A stretch of DNA of 64,000 bases, taken from positions 434,001 to 498,000 of the forward strand of contig JAFDZW010000005.1 of assembly GCA_018266755.1 (NCBI GenBank), read 5' to 3'. Made by a program: the position numbers and the translations under genes. Shown here in pieces: positions 44,678 through 53,629 of the stretch; positions within the stretch are counted from its first letter, which is position 1, and the number at the start of each line of letters is the position of its first letter. Source of the stretch: Bacteroidota bacterium. GTDB taxonomy: Bacteria; Bacteroidota; Ignavibacteria; Palsa-1295. Under the pieces are notes generated by a model that made no database searches, had not been told where the DNA came from, and worked only from the letters and a program-made list of their open reading frames with translations.

Positions 44678-46111
44678 ATGACGAAACTACTACCCCTCTT
44701 CTCTGTCTTCGCACTGCTCGCAACCACCGCGCATGCTCATGTGTGGCAGGTCGGCCCTACTCGGATGTACACGCTTCCGAGCCAGGTTGCTGCGCTGGTT
44801 TCGAGCGGGGATACGGTGGAGATCGATGCGGCGGCGTATGACGATTGCTGTACGTGGTCGGCGGACAACTTGCTCTTGCGAGGCGTCGGCGGCAGGCCGC
44901 ATCTTAAGAACAAGACGTGCTCCAATAAGGGAATCTGGATCCTCTTCGGGAATAACACGACGATTGAGAACATCGAGTTTTCAGGCGCGGTATCGTCGGA
45001 TTGGAACGGCGCTGGGGTTCGCGCGCAGGGCGGGAGTTTTACGATCCGTGGGTGCTACATCCATCACAATCAAATGGGTGTGCTCGCGAGCATGACCGAT
45101 AGCGCCAACGTGCTGATCGAACACTCGGTCTTCGATGCGAACGTCAGTCCGAACGAATCGCTCTTTGCGCATAATATCTATATCAATACGTGCGACACCT
45201 TCACGCTGCAATACTGCTATGTGCACGGAGCGCAGGTCGGACACGAGGTCAAGAGCCGCGCGTATGTGAACTTCGTTCTCTACAACCGGATCACCAACGA
45301 AGACGACAGCGCCAGCCGCGATATCGATCTGCCGAACGGCGGGCAGGCGTACGTGATCGGCAACATGATCGAGAAAGGACCGAACGCCGACAACACCAAT
45401 ACGCTGGGGTTCGGACTCGAAGGAATGAAGAATCCCGGACCGCAGAATCTCTACGTCGTGAACAACACGTTCGTCAACGACCTACCGGCCAAAGGCATTT
45501 ACTTCATTCTCCCGAGCAGCGGTTTTGATACGCTGCTGGTCAAGAATAATATCTTCGCCGGGACCGGAGTACTGCTCAACGGCTCGCCTTCGTATATCGA
45601 TAGCACGACGAATCTGTTCACGTCCGATATTCCGTCGGTGGGGTTCGTCGATCATGGACATTTCAACTACCATCTCACAGTCGGTTCTCCTGCGATCGGC
45701 GCAGGCAGCCCCGCAGGGTTCGCACGCGGGTTCTCGCTCACGCCAGAGTTCGAATATGCTGACACCGCAAACGCGGTCGCTCGTGTGCATCTCAAGAGCC
45801 AACCGATCGCGCAGGGGGCGTATGAGTATAACGGATCGGAAGCAGTCCGGTCCCCGTCGCGTCCCGACGCTCAACTTCATGCAGTGTATGACCGCGAGCG
45901 ATCGCTGATCATGATCGATCTTCCCCCGGAAGCCGGTCTCGGAAGTACAGTCACAGTGTATGATATGCTCGGCCATGCACTGGCGGCAATCGCGGCAGAT
46001 GGCAGAACCAACATCACCATCCCCGTGGCGAACATTCCGTCAGGTCTCTACTTCATTCGTTTGGTATCGCCCACGAGCGTCCTGACGACATCACTTGCCG
46101 TCACAAGATAA
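44678..46111 (+). CDS. Secreted right-handed beta-helix protein with T9SS sorting domain
   Basis: A 477-residue exported protein starting with ATG at 44678; a TTG three codons before is less likely. The signal peptide ends near AHAH. The body shows parallel beta-helix coils (LLLRGVGGRPHL, TTIENIEFSG, FTIRGCYIHHNQMG, VLIEHSVFD, FTLQYCYVHG, LYVVNNTFVN, LLVKNNIFAG), as in pectate lyase-like and polymorphic-toxin-free surface proteins. The C-terminus is a T9SS domain (VTVYDMLGHALAAI...GLYFIRLVSP). No catalytic residues can be assigned; a polysaccharide lyase or binding role is possible. Confidence 0.84.
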   Translation: MTKLLPLFSVFALLATTAHAHVWQVGPTRMYTLPSQVAALVSSGDTVEIDAAAYDDCCTWSADNLLLRGVGGRPHLKNKTCSNKGIWILFGNNTTIENIEFSGAVSSDWNGAGVRAQGGSFTIRGCYIHHNQMGVLASMTDSANVLIEHSVFDANVSPNESLFAHNIYINTCDTFTLQYCYVHGAQVGHEVKSRAYVNFVLYNRITNEDDSASRDIDLPNGGQAYVIGNMIEKGPNADNTNTLGFGLEGMKNPGPQNLYVVNNTFVNDLPAKGIYFILPSSGFDTLLVKNNIFAGTGVLLNGSPSYIDSTTNLFTSDIPSVGFVDHGHFNYHLTVGSPAIGAGSPAGFARGFSLTPEFEYADTANAVARVHLKSQPIAQGAYEYNGSEAVRSPSRPDAQLHAVYDRERSLIMIDLPPEAGLGSTVTVYDMLGHALAAIAADGRTNITIPVANIPSGLYFIRLVSPTSVLTTSLAVTR

Positions 46112-46112
46112 T

Positions 46113-46136
46113 TAGCACGGGGTATTTATCGTGCTA
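46113..46136. terminator. Small hairpin between converging genes
   Basis: Seven-bp stem TAGCACG/CGTGCTA with a 10-nt loop, directly after one stop and including the stop of the converging lipoprotein gene. Weak. Confidence 0.4.
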
Positions 46137-47219
46137 CTTCAAAAAGTATCCATCGAACGTACCGGCAGCGATAGTCTTGCGTTGCTTCGTTGCGAGTTCG
46201 ATACGCACGAGCGAGGCATTGCCATTGCCGAATCCGTTCGGCCAGGAGTTGCAGAGGATCGAGGCGCCATCGCTGCTCCAGGCGCAGAGCACTTCGGCAG
46301 CGTTCCCAGTCGTCAGATCGATCTTCGTGGAGCCTTTGTCCGGCGTGACGATCAAATGATGGCTTGTGCTTTCGTAGAGAAGCTTCGAGCCGTCAGGCGA
46401 CCATGAAGGAGCAAAACCGCTATCGACGCGCACCGCCGGCGTCCCGGACAAATTGAGCGTGAATACCTGTTCGGCGTCGGCGTAGGCAATTGTCGATGTA
46501 CCATGCTGCAAACTTACCTGTCCTTCGTCGAACGGGCCCGGATGCACATACGAATTGTAATGTATTGTCTTCTGATTGAGCCCGCCGGTATTCGTACTTG
46601 CGAAAGCGGAGCCGCCCGCCGGATCGACAATTTCATAGTAATCGATCATACTATGGTCGTCCGAAAAGCATGGGATCGTTAGTCCGTTGAAATTATCGCT
46701 GATCTGCGTGAGCACGGTGCCGTCGGTATTCGCAACATACAGGGTCGCCTTGATGGAGGAGGAATCGTAGGTAGCGAACGCGACTTTCGCCCCGTCGACG
46801 GAAAGCATCGGTAGCAGCGCGAGGTTTTTCTCGGTCGGATAGATGAACGAATAGATCGTATGTGGCGACGAGTTATCGTTGTTTGCGACAATGATCTTTA
46901 CTGTATACGCCGTACCGGCCGTGTCGAGCGTAAGATACGCGACCTTGCCATTCTCTGCGCTGGTCACAAAGCCGACGCCCCAATCGCCGATATAGGCTCC
47001 GTCGACATCGGCCGCCTGAATCTTCTGCGGGATCGACCCCTGGGTCGCCCGAAGTGCCGTTAAGAGAGAGAGCATGTTATCCGGCACGTCGCTTTGTGCA
47101 ATCTTATTGTACACGATGTTGCCGGTACCAGTGGTCGATGGCGTCAACGTCGTGTTGCTTGAGCATCCTGCAACTACAGAAACGGCAAGCAACAATAGCA
47201 AATGGCGGTAACGGTTCAT
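46134..47219 (-). CDS. PD40-type propeller lipoprotein
   Basis: A 361-residue lipoprotein with lipobox SVVAGCSS. The body has PD40/TolB-like repeats (SVDGAKVAFATYDSSS, APSWSPDGSKLLYES, WSSDGASILCNSWPNG). The sequence is not related closely to the PD40 protein at 31.8 kb. Probably anchored to a membrane and involved in binding; function unknown. Transcribed alone. Confidence 0.75.
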   Translation of the reverse strand: MNRYRHLLLLLAVSVVAGCSSNTTLTPSTTGTGNIVYNKIAQSDVPDNMLSLLTALRATQGSIPQKIQAADVDGAYIGDWGVGFVTSAENGKVAYLTLDTAGTAYTVKIIVANNDNSSPHTIYSFIYPTEKNLALLPMLSVDGAKVAFATYDSSSIKATLYVANTDGTVLTQISDNFNGLTIPCFSDDHSMIDYYEIVDPAGGSAFASTNTGGLNQKTIHYNSYVHPGPFDEGQVSLQHGTSTIAYADAEQVFTLNLSGTPAVRVDSGFAPSWSPDGSKLLYESTSHHLIVTPDKGSTKIDLTTGNAAEVLCAWSSDGASILCNSWPNGFGNGNASLVRIELATKQRKTIAAGTFDGYFLK

Positions 47220-47314
47220 ACTGCGATCGGAATGAAAGGAATCACAACGGGTGAGGATACAAATAGTTCGTATCCTACATGTCGGGAAGTGGCTCCGTGC
47301 GAACGGTGTTGGCT

Positions 47315-47397
47315 GTCATTCTAAGCGAAGCGACGAATCCTGTTGGCGGAGCCTCACAGGGTTTCATCAAGGGATTCTTCGCTTCGCTCAGAATGAC
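47315..47397. repeat. Palindromic repeat, copy 4 (inverted orientation)
   Basis: Eighty-three bp, same length as copy 1. The core TTGGCGGAGCCTCACAGGG is the reverse complement of the core of copy 1, so the element sits in the other orientation. The left arm has two changes (TAAGCG, CGACGAA). It lies 38 nt past the cmk stop. Confidence 0.88.
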
Positions 47398-47434
47398 GCC
47401 TGGGGTGGGCAAATACCCACAAAACTATTCTCGC

Positions 47435-48106
47435 TTATACGCTGCTGGCAGCATGCGCAAGTTCTACGACACGTTCTACTTGCTCGTCGAAGGTCAACGT
47501 ACTGGTATCGATCTCGACGGCATCGGGGGCTTTGCGCAGAGGGCTCAACGCACGTTCGCTGTCGCGTCGGTCGCGTTCGGCGATCTCGGTTTCGAGATTA
47601 ACGAGGTCGGCGGCAATCCCCTTTTCGGCAAGTTCGCGATAGCGCCGTTCGGCCCGGACCTTCGGACTGGCGATGAGAAAAATCTTCAGTTCGGCATCCG
47701 GAAAGACAACAGTTCCGATATCGCGGCCGTCGAGCACAACGCCGCCGCTGGCACCGATCTCCTGTTGCATCTCGACCATCTTTGCGCGAACATCCGCCCG
47801 GCTCGAGAGTGCGCTCGCAAGTAGCGCCACATCGGGCGCGACGATCTCTGCCGCAACGTCCTTGCCTTCGAGCAGAACGTTCGCAGATTCGTCGACATCG
47901 ATGTAGACACGTTCGAGTAGTCTGCCGACCTCATCGGATGCAGGATCGACGACTCCCCACTGCTTGCAATAGAGCGCGAATGCGCGGTACATCGCTCCGG
48001 TATTGAGGTGTTTATACCCGAGCCGCTTCGCAACCGTTTTCGCTGTCGAGCTCTTGCCCGAAGCGGTTGGTCCGTCGATCGCGATAATGATGCCGTTGGG
48101 TCGCAT
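47435..48106 (-). CDS. cmk: Cytidylate kinase
   Basis: Phosphorylates CMP/dCMP. It has 223 residues, a P-loop GPTASGKSS (residues 12-20), the substrate motifs LNTGAMYRA and VLDGRDIGTVVFPDA, and the lid RDRRDSERALSPL. A monofunctional enzyme with no rpsA gene behind it, where many genomes have one. The palindromic repeat copy 4 follows the stop. Confidence 0.95.
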   Translation of the reverse strand: MRPNGIIIAIDGPTASGKSSTAKTVAKRLGYKHLNTGAMYRAFALYCKQWGVVDPASDEVGRLLERVYIDVDESANVLLEGKDVAAEIVAPDVALLASALSSRADVRAKMVEMQQEIGASGGVVLDGRDIGTVVFPDAELKIFLIASPKVRAERRYRELAEKGIAADLVNLETEIAERDRRDSERALSPLRKAPDAVEIDTSTLTFDEQVERVVELAHAASSV

Positions 48107-48165
48107 GTGGTAGTCGTTCGTCAGCAGCCGAGAGCCGATGCGTGCAGAAATCTGCTCGCCAATAC

Positions 48166-48801
48166 TCAGTTTGAACGGAACTCGGTACTAACGATCGTCA
48201 ATTCCTTCGGATAGGTCATTGCACCGATCGGCGTCGAGAGTTTTGGCTGTGCTTTGAGCTGTACGTGCGAGACGCCACCCTGGCCGCTGATCGCCATTGC
48301 AAGGTTGACAAGTTCTTCGTAGCCTTTGTCGGCGAAGAAGTGTTTCAGATCAACCGATGCCTGCAGCGGGATGATGACGGTTTGTCCGCCGTTCGGCAAC
48401 GAGACGGCGCTGCCGATTCCACCCGTGATGGTCTCTTTCCCATCGAGAAGCAGCTTGTACGGAAATTCGGTGAGCGAAAAACCCGAGAGGTTTGCCTTCG
48501 GATCCGGTTTGTTCGGGTTGCGAGCCGCGACATTCAGTGTGAACGTCAGCGGGAATTTGCCCGACTTGAAATTCGAGAGTAGGTTGATACCATCCATCAC
48601 ACTGAGGTCCGAGACGGAATGCTTGCCGGAGAGGTTCACCCCCATCAGGCTCACGTTCACAGCATCCTGTAGTTTAAACTCTGCGCGGGTCAGCCCTGCA
48701 AGGGCATTGAGCGTAGCGCAAGAGTTGAGGTTAAGCAGCGCCGCAACACCTGCGGCAAAGATCGCCGTGATGGCGACAAACGAGAAAAGTGACTTCTTCA
48801 T
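48166..48801 (-). CDS. LEA14/WHy-like lipoprotein
   Basis: A 211-residue lipoprotein with lipobox LNLNSCAT. The remainder resembles a LEA type-2/WHy beta-sandwich (LTFTLNVAARNPNKPD, GFSLTEFPYKLLLDGKETITGG). Such proteins in bacteria are usually stress- or envelope-associated. It ends 59 bp before the cmk start on the same strand, so they might share a transcript. Confidence 0.65.
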   Translation of the reverse strand: MKKSLFSFVAITAIFAAGVAALLNLNSCATLNALAGLTRAEFKLQDAVNVSLMGVNLSGKHSVSDLSVMDGINLLSNFKSGKFPLTFTLNVAARNPNKPDPKANLSGFSLTEFPYKLLLDGKETITGGIGSAVSLPNGGQTVIIPLQASVDLKHFFADKGYEELVNLAMAISGQGGVSHVQLKAQPKLSTPIGAMTYPKELTIVSTEFRSN

Positions 48802-48908
48802 ATTCGGGATAACGTGTTAGAATAACAGATGTTCCCGCAACCACCGATTATTATTTCTTCACAAAATGGATCTTCCCTCAAATTGCATCAGAATAGACAG
48901 GCCCGCAG

Positions 48909-48925
48909 GTAACAGTAACTTAACA
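48909..48925. promoter_or_regulatory. Candidate Pho box upstream of pstS
   Basis: GTAACA-GTAAC-TTAACA, two hexamers with a period of 11 bp, 113 nt before the pstS start. It resembles the TTAACA-N5-TTAACA boxes of PhoP in Bacillus and is similar to the site upstream of pstC. Confidence 0.45.
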
Positions 48926-49038
48926 ATACGATATTGCCGAGGTAACGGCACATTGAATCGCTTGTATGGCCTCCCAATGTTTGGTACACGAACAGTTCAT
49001 ACTGTTCATTGCATTCTTCACAACCATTTGAACAAACA

Positions 49039-50073
49039 ATGTCAAAGCGAATCATAGCATCGATCTTGGCCCTCGCTGTTGCCGTGGGCTGCGGGAAGAA
49101 ATCGGACACGGCACCAGGAGCCGACTCGACAAAGACAATGTCGACGGCGCTGACCGGTGCAGGCTCGACGTTCATCGAACCGATCATGACCCACTGGGTA
49201 AGCGAGTTCGCCAAAGCAGGCAACCCGAACGTAAACTACCAGGGAGTCGGCTCGGGCGCTGGAATTAACAATCTCATCGATCACACGGTAGACTTCGCAG
49301 GCTCCGATGCTCCGATGAACCAGGGTGAACTCGATCGCGCAAAGGCGCCGGTCGTGCATATCCCGGCAGTCATCGGCGCGGTGTGCGTCTGCTATAACAT
49401 CAAAGGTGTCGATAGCGGACTGAAACTCGACGGCGATGTACTCTCGAAAATCTTCATGCAGACGGTTACATACTGGGACGCCCCCGAGATCAAGGCAATG
49501 AACCCGGGCATGAAGCTCCCGCACGAGAAGATCTTCACGGTCCACCGTTCCGACGGTTCGGGTACGACGGCAATCTTCACGAATTATCTGACGAAGGTCA
49601 GCGATACCTGGAAATCGAAGATCGGCGAAGGCAAGACGGTCAACTGGCCGGAAAGCGCACTCGGCGGCAAGGGAAATGCAGGCGTTGCCGGCATTCTGAA
49701 GGAACATGCCAATTCGATCGGCTACGTCGAACTCGCGTATGCGGAGCAGAACAAGATTCCGTATGCGCAGATGAAGAACAGCGCGGGCAACTTCGTCAAC
49801 CCGAGCGTCGAGTCGGCCAGCGCGGCTGCCGATGGTGTCGATATGGGTGCAACCCTCACCCCGATGATCACCAACACTGCCAACCCGCAGGGCTACCCCA
49901 TTACGGGCTTTAGCTGGTGCATCATGTACAAGAACTCGCCGAAGGGAACGGACGTCAAGAAGTTCATGCACTGGATCATCTCCGACGGGCAGAACGACTG
50001 CAAGGCGCTCTACTATGCTCCGCTTCCGGAGAGCGTTCGTAAGCTGGCATCCGCCGCAATCGACGCGCAGTAA
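49039..50073 (+). CDS. pstS: Phosphate ABC transporter substrate-binding lipoprotein
   Basis: A 344-residue lipoprotein from ATG 49039 (10 in-frame residues upstream lack support), lipobox VAVGCGKK. Phosphate-binding motifs are LTGAGSTFIEP, YQGVGSGAGINN, DFAGSDAP and HRSDGSGTT. It should deliver phosphate to PstCA, whose genes converge on it from the other side of a terminator. pstB, phoU and phoBR are not in this window. Confidence 0.95.
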   Translation: MSKRIIASILALAVAVGCGKKSDTAPGADSTKTMSTALTGAGSTFIEPIMTHWVSEFAKAGNPNVNYQGVGSGAGINNLIDHTVDFAGSDAPMNQGELDRAKAPVVHIPAVIGAVCVCYNIKGVDSGLKLDGDVLSKIFMQTVTYWDAPEIKAMNPGMKLPHEKIFTVHRSDGSGTTAIFTNYLTKVSDTWKSKIGEGKTVNWPESALGGKGNAGVAGILKEHANSIGYVELAYAEQNKIPYAQMKNSAGNFVNPSVESASAAADGVDMGATLTPMITNTANPQGYPITGFSWCIMYKNSPKGTDVKKFMHWIISDGQNDCKALYYAPLPESVRKLASAAIDAQ

Positions 50074-50109
50074 ATTTCCCGGGAAAGACAAGAGAAGCCT
50101 CAACCTCGC

Positions 50110-50145
50110 AAAAGCCCCTTGAGACGAAAGTCTCAAGGGGCTTTT
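50110..50145. terminator. Bidirectional terminator between pstS and pstA
   Basis: Sixteen-bp perfect stem (AAAAGCCCCTTGAGAC) with GAAA tetraloop and Ts on both sides. Serves both converging genes. Confidence 0.92.
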
Positions 50146-50184
50146 GTTATGCCCTAAGCGTACGATACTCGAACGGTCTCCACA

Positions 50185-51075
50185 CTATCGTGCCATCCGA
50201 TTGCGAAGCGCAAAGCGTGTCAAAAGGCTGAGCGAAAGAATAAAGAATATTAAGATCATCGCACCCGCCAGCGCCAGATGATGCAGTGACTCATATGGGG
50301 ACGTGGCATATTTGTAGATGTTGAGCGGAAGCGCATCGATCGGCTGGTCGAGCGCCGTGCTGAATGTCATATTCCCGAATGCCGTAAACAACAGTGGCGC
50401 CGTCTCCCCTGCAATGCGCGCGATAGCAAGAACGACCCCAGTGATAATACCATCACGCGAGGCCGGCAGGATTACCGAGAACATCGTACGCGCTTCTGTC
50501 GCCCCAAGTGCGAGCGACGCCTCTCGCAATCCGTTCGGGACCAGCCGCAGAATCTCTTCCGTTGTGCGCATGATCGTCGGGATCATCAGTATCCCGAGTG
50601 CAAATGCACCGGCGACAACCGTGAATGCATGCCCTGGCATCATCTCTGCCGTCGGCAGAACGACAACCACGTACGCAAACAGACCAAGTACGATACTCGG
50701 AATGCTGTTGAGAACGTCGGTTAGCAACCGTACAATGCCGGCAAGCCGCGAGCGCGAGCCGGAGAGATAGACGCCGCCGAGGATCCCGAGCGGAATTCCG
50801 AACACACTCCCGAGCCCTAGCAATTCGAGCGTGCCGACGATGCCATTGAGCAGTCCGCCTCCGGGCTCTCCCTGCGGCGCCGGACCTTTGGTGAATACAT
50901 CGAGGTTGATCGACGATATTCCCCCGACAACGAGATAGCCAAGAACGGCAACGAGCGCCCCAACCGATACGATCGTTGCTGCAGTACAGAGGCCGATCAT
51001 TAGCCCGTTAACGATCCGTTGTCGACCGGCAAAGGTCCGCGGGTCGAGCCGTGCGCGTGTAAAGGAATGTGTCAT
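50185..51075 (-). CDS. pstA: Phosphate ABC transporter permease PstA
   Basis: A 296-residue inner-membrane protein with about six helices and the binding-protein-dependent permease motif (EASLALGATEARTMFSVILP). The segment SSINLDVFTKGPAPQGEPGGG is typical of PstA. Its ATG overlaps the pstC stop by 4 bp (ATGA). Confidence 0.95.
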   Translation of the reverse strand: MTHSFTRARLDPRTFAGRQRIVNGLMIGLCTAATIVSVGALVAVLGYLVVGGISSINLDVFTKGPAPQGEPGGGLLNGIVGTLELLGLGSVFGIPLGILGGVYLSGSRSRLAGIVRLLTDVLNSIPSIVLGLFAYVVVVLPTAEMMPGHAFTVVAGAFALGILMIPTIMRTTEEILRLVPNGLREASLALGATEARTMFSVILPASRDGIITGVVLAIARIAGETAPLLFTAFGNMTFSTALDQPIDALPLNIYKYATSPYESLHHLALAGAMILIFFILSLSLLTRFALRNRMAR

Positions 51076-52049
51076 CCGTTGATATTCTGGGCAGTGTAAC
51101 GTACTAGCAGTTTCGCGATGATATTCACCACCAGCGTGACGACGAAGAGTGTCAGACCAATCTCGATCAGCGCCGAGCGATACAATCCGGAGGCCTCCGC
51201 CAATTCGTTGGCAATCACACTCGACATCGTGTACCCGGAGTTGAAGAGTGACGCAGTGAACCGAGGCGAATTGCCGATGACCATGGTAACTGCCATCGTC
51301 TCACCCAGAGCCCTACCAAGGCCCAGAATGACCGCTCCGATGAAGCCGGACCGTGCATACGGCAGCACTGCATGCCAGATCGTCTGCCACTCGTTCGCGC
51401 CGAGTGCATACGAACCTTCGCGGATGGCCTGTGGGATGTTTCGCAAGATATCGCGTGAGACCGAGGTGATATACGGGATGATCATGATCGCCAGAATTAT
51501 CGAGGCGCTGAGCATATCATACCCATTTGGCGTGTCGCCGAAGATCGGCAGCTTCGAGAGCAGCCCATTCGCAGCGATCGGGGTCTCGACATATTTGACA
51601 AGGAACGGCTGCAAAACGAACAGCCCCCAAAGACCATAGACGACGCTCGGAATCGCCGCAAGCAGTTCGACCAGAAACGAGATCGGTCGGTACAGTCGTG
51701 GCGGACACATCTCCGAAAGAAAAATCGCCGAAAGTAAGCTGATCGGTACCGCGATCAAGAGTGCCCAGGCCGAAGAGTAGAGCGTGCCCAGAATGAACGG
51801 CAGTGCTCCGAATCGCTCACTGCCGGGATCCCACGTCTTATCTGTGAAGAAATGAAACCCATACCGATGGAGCGAAGCCGCCGAGCCGCTAAAGAGCTCG
51901 ACAAAGATCCCCACGATGATCGCCAATACGCTCAGCGCACACGCGGCCAGAATCGCATAATAGATCGTATCGATCGTTTTGCTTCCGAGGCGCCGCCGGG
52001 TCTTGTTGCGCAGGCTCGATTTCGATGTCGAGATGCCGGTATCAGACAT
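51072..52049 (-). CDS. pstC: Phosphate ABC transporter permease PstC
   Basis: A 325-residue inner-membrane protein from the ATG at 52049; a further 16 in-frame residues upstream are unlikely. Six helices, the WDPGSERFGALPFILGTLYS segment characteristic of PstC, and the permease loop EGSYALGANEWQTIWHAVLP. First gene of the pstC-pstA unit. A candidate Pho box lies 83 nt upstream. Confidence 0.95.
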   Translation of the reverse strand: MSDTGISTSKSSLRNKTRRRLGSKTIDTIYYAILAACALSVLAIIVGIFVELFSGSAASLHRYGFHFFTDKTWDPGSERFGALPFILGTLYSSAWALLIAVPISLLSAIFLSEMCPPRLYRPISFLVELLAAIPSVVYGLWGLFVLQPFLVKYVETPIAANGLLSKLPIFGDTPNGYDMLSASIILAIMIIPYITSVSRDILRNIPQAIREGSYALGANEWQTIWHAVLPYARSGFIGAVILGLGRALGETMAVTMVIGNSPRFTASLFNSGYTMSSVIANELAEASGLYRSALIEIGLTLFVVTLVVNIIAKLLVRYTAQNING

Positions 52050-52131
52050 GGGATATGGATATAGTTCTCCCCGAGATCGGGTTGCATGGGAGCACAACTA
52101 ATCCGCACGGAACATCGGTTCTCCCGGCAAA

Positions 52132-52148
52132 TTACCAAATCATTAACA
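52132..52148. promoter_or_regulatory. Candidate Pho box upstream of pstC
   Basis: TTACCA-AATCA-TTAACA on the plus strand: two hexamers with an 11-bp period, as at 48909. It lies 83-99 nt upstream of the minus-strand pstC start, so the repeats face away from pstC, opposite to their orientation at pstS. Confidence 0.42.
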
Positions 52149-52223
52149 ATTGGACACGACTATAAATCGGTGGAGACTATAGACCAGAAAATACAGTGGC
52201 GGGACCACAATTTAAAAAGAGTG

Positions 52224-52297
52224 CGGAGCGGACGGGACTCGAACCCGCGACCTCCTACGTGACAGGCAGGCGTTCTAACCAGCTGAACTACCGCTCC
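52224..52297 (-). tRNA. tRNA-Asp(GTC)
   Basis: A 74-nt cloverleaf on the minus strand. Acceptor GGAGCGG/CCGCTCC, D-arm with TTCAGCTGGTTAGAA, anticodon loop CTGTCAC (GTC), T-loop GGGTTCGAGTCCC. Discriminator G, no encoded CCA. Confidence 0.96.
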
Positions 52298-52359
52298 ATC
52301 CGCATCTCGAAAGTTGCGGGCATATAACTGTTATTTAATGCCAGAAGTTCGGCTACGGC

Positions 52360-52388
52360 AAAAAAAATGCCCGCCGGGTAGGCGGGCA
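52360..52388 (-). terminator. Terminator of the susC-susD operon
   Basis: Eight-bp stem TGCCCGCC/GGCGGGCA with 5-nt loop, followed on the minus strand by seven Ts, 23 nt after the susD stop and before tRNA-Asp. Confidence 0.88.
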
Positions 52389-52410
52389 TAGGATTCGGTA
52401 TCTCAAAGCC

Positions 52411-53616
52411 TTAGTGCAGATTCGGGTTCGCCGTGCGTTCACGCTGTGTGATCGGCAAATACTGCCACGTGTCCGCGCCCAAATGCCACTTGTTGAAGCG
52501 GCGTTCGTCCGCCAGACGCGCGCCAGTACAGAAGAGCTCCTTGTCTCGCTCGATGTAAATGCTGTCGAGCGAAATAGACGTTAACTGATCGAGTCCGTGC
52601 GAGGTACGTACCGAATTCACGTGGCCAAGCGCCCCGTTGAGGTCGTTTGCCCGTGCAGCACATTCGGCAAGGATCAACTCGTTCTCCTGCCAGGTAAGGA
52701 AGGAGATCGACGATGCGTCCTCCGGGTATTTATCCTGCTGATAGAGCGTCAGCGTGCTGTCGATCGGTACGGGTACCATCGGAAGACGGGCCGCCTCTTT
52801 CGGGTCGTCCTGAACATACTGATGGAAGCGCGGATCGAGCGTGAATTGCAGACGGCCGTTCCCCGCTGTGCTCCACCAGAAGTTGCTTGCTTCCGACGAG
52901 AATTTGCACAGCAAATCGCTCGCACCCGATTGCATGCCCATGCCAGCATCTGTTGCCGCCGTAGTATAATCACCCGTCAGCAAGTGAATGCGGGCGATGA
53001 GAGTATGGGTCTGGGCTGCTTGGTCCGGCGTTGCGTATTGCAATGCAAGATTCAGACGTTCCAGCGCAAGCGCATACATCTGGCTCGACGGAATGAAGGG
53101 GCTGAGGTTAATCACCCCTCCCCCTTCGGTCGGGTTCAACGCGAAATACGTTGCATAATAGTAGCGGGCCACGCCACCGTAGAAGTATCCGGTGAACATT
53201 GCCAAATTACGCAGCGAGGTATCTTTGTAAGTAATCCCCTTTGCACGCGATACCAGCGTGTCGGCATACAGCCTCAACTGACCTAATGCCAATTCTGCAT
53301 CCTCAACACTGCCGTTGTTGATACGGATGTTCCCCATATCGACTTCGAGATACGTCGGATATGTGGCTGTGCTTAAGCGTGTATCGAATACCAAGGCGTC
53401 CGATAAGCCATCCGAAAGGCAGGTCAGCTGTGCCGTCGTGTTGTTGAACGTCGCAATGACGCCCGTAACGACGAAATTGGTCTGGCTCTCACTGCTGAGC
53501 AGTTTATCGTCGACCGAACTGATCGGCGCCTGAATGTTCTGTACGAAGTCCTTGCAGCCGAAGAGCGACAGCGACGCAAGGCAAGCGATCGAAAGAATAA
53601 GTCTGTTCATAGTCAT
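52411..53616 (-). CDS. SusD/RagB-family outer-membrane lipoprotein
   Basis: A 401-residue lipoprotein; the start at 53616 has AAGGAAGGGA just upstream. The lipobox is LSLFGCKD (Cys21). TPR-like helices (ALERLNLALQYATPDQAAQTH; HTLIARIHLLTGDYTTAATD) and the C-terminal RDKELFCTGARLADERRF segment identify the SusD fold. It is shorter than typical members (450-600), so loops around the binding site may be reduced. It forms the lid of the SusC channel encoded 13 bp upstream. Substrate unknown. Confidence 0.9.
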   Translation of the reverse strand: MTMNRLILSIACLASLSLFGCKDFVQNIQAPISSVDDKLLSSESQTNFVVTGVIATFNNTTAQLTCLSDGLSDALVFDTRLSTATYPTYLEVDMGNIRINNGSVEDAELALGQLRLYADTLVSRAKGITYKDTSLRNLAMFTGYFYGGVARYYYATYFALNPTEGGGVINLSPFIPSSQMYALALERLNLALQYATPDQAAQTHTLIARIHLLTGDYTTAATDAGMGMQSGASDLLCKFSSEASNFWWSTAGNGRLQFTLDPRFHQYVQDDPKEAARLPMVPVPIDSTLTLYQQDKYPEDASSISFLTWQENELILAECAARANDLNGALGHVNSVRTSHGLDQLTSISLDSIYIERDKELFCTGARLADERRFNKWHLGADTWQYLPITQRERTANPNLH

Positions 53617-53629
53617 AGTCGTCCCTTCC

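Noticed and set aside
49042-50136. Long open frame (364 codons) antisense to pstS
   Set aside because: Shadow of a conserved gene; Arg/His-rich composition and no start context.
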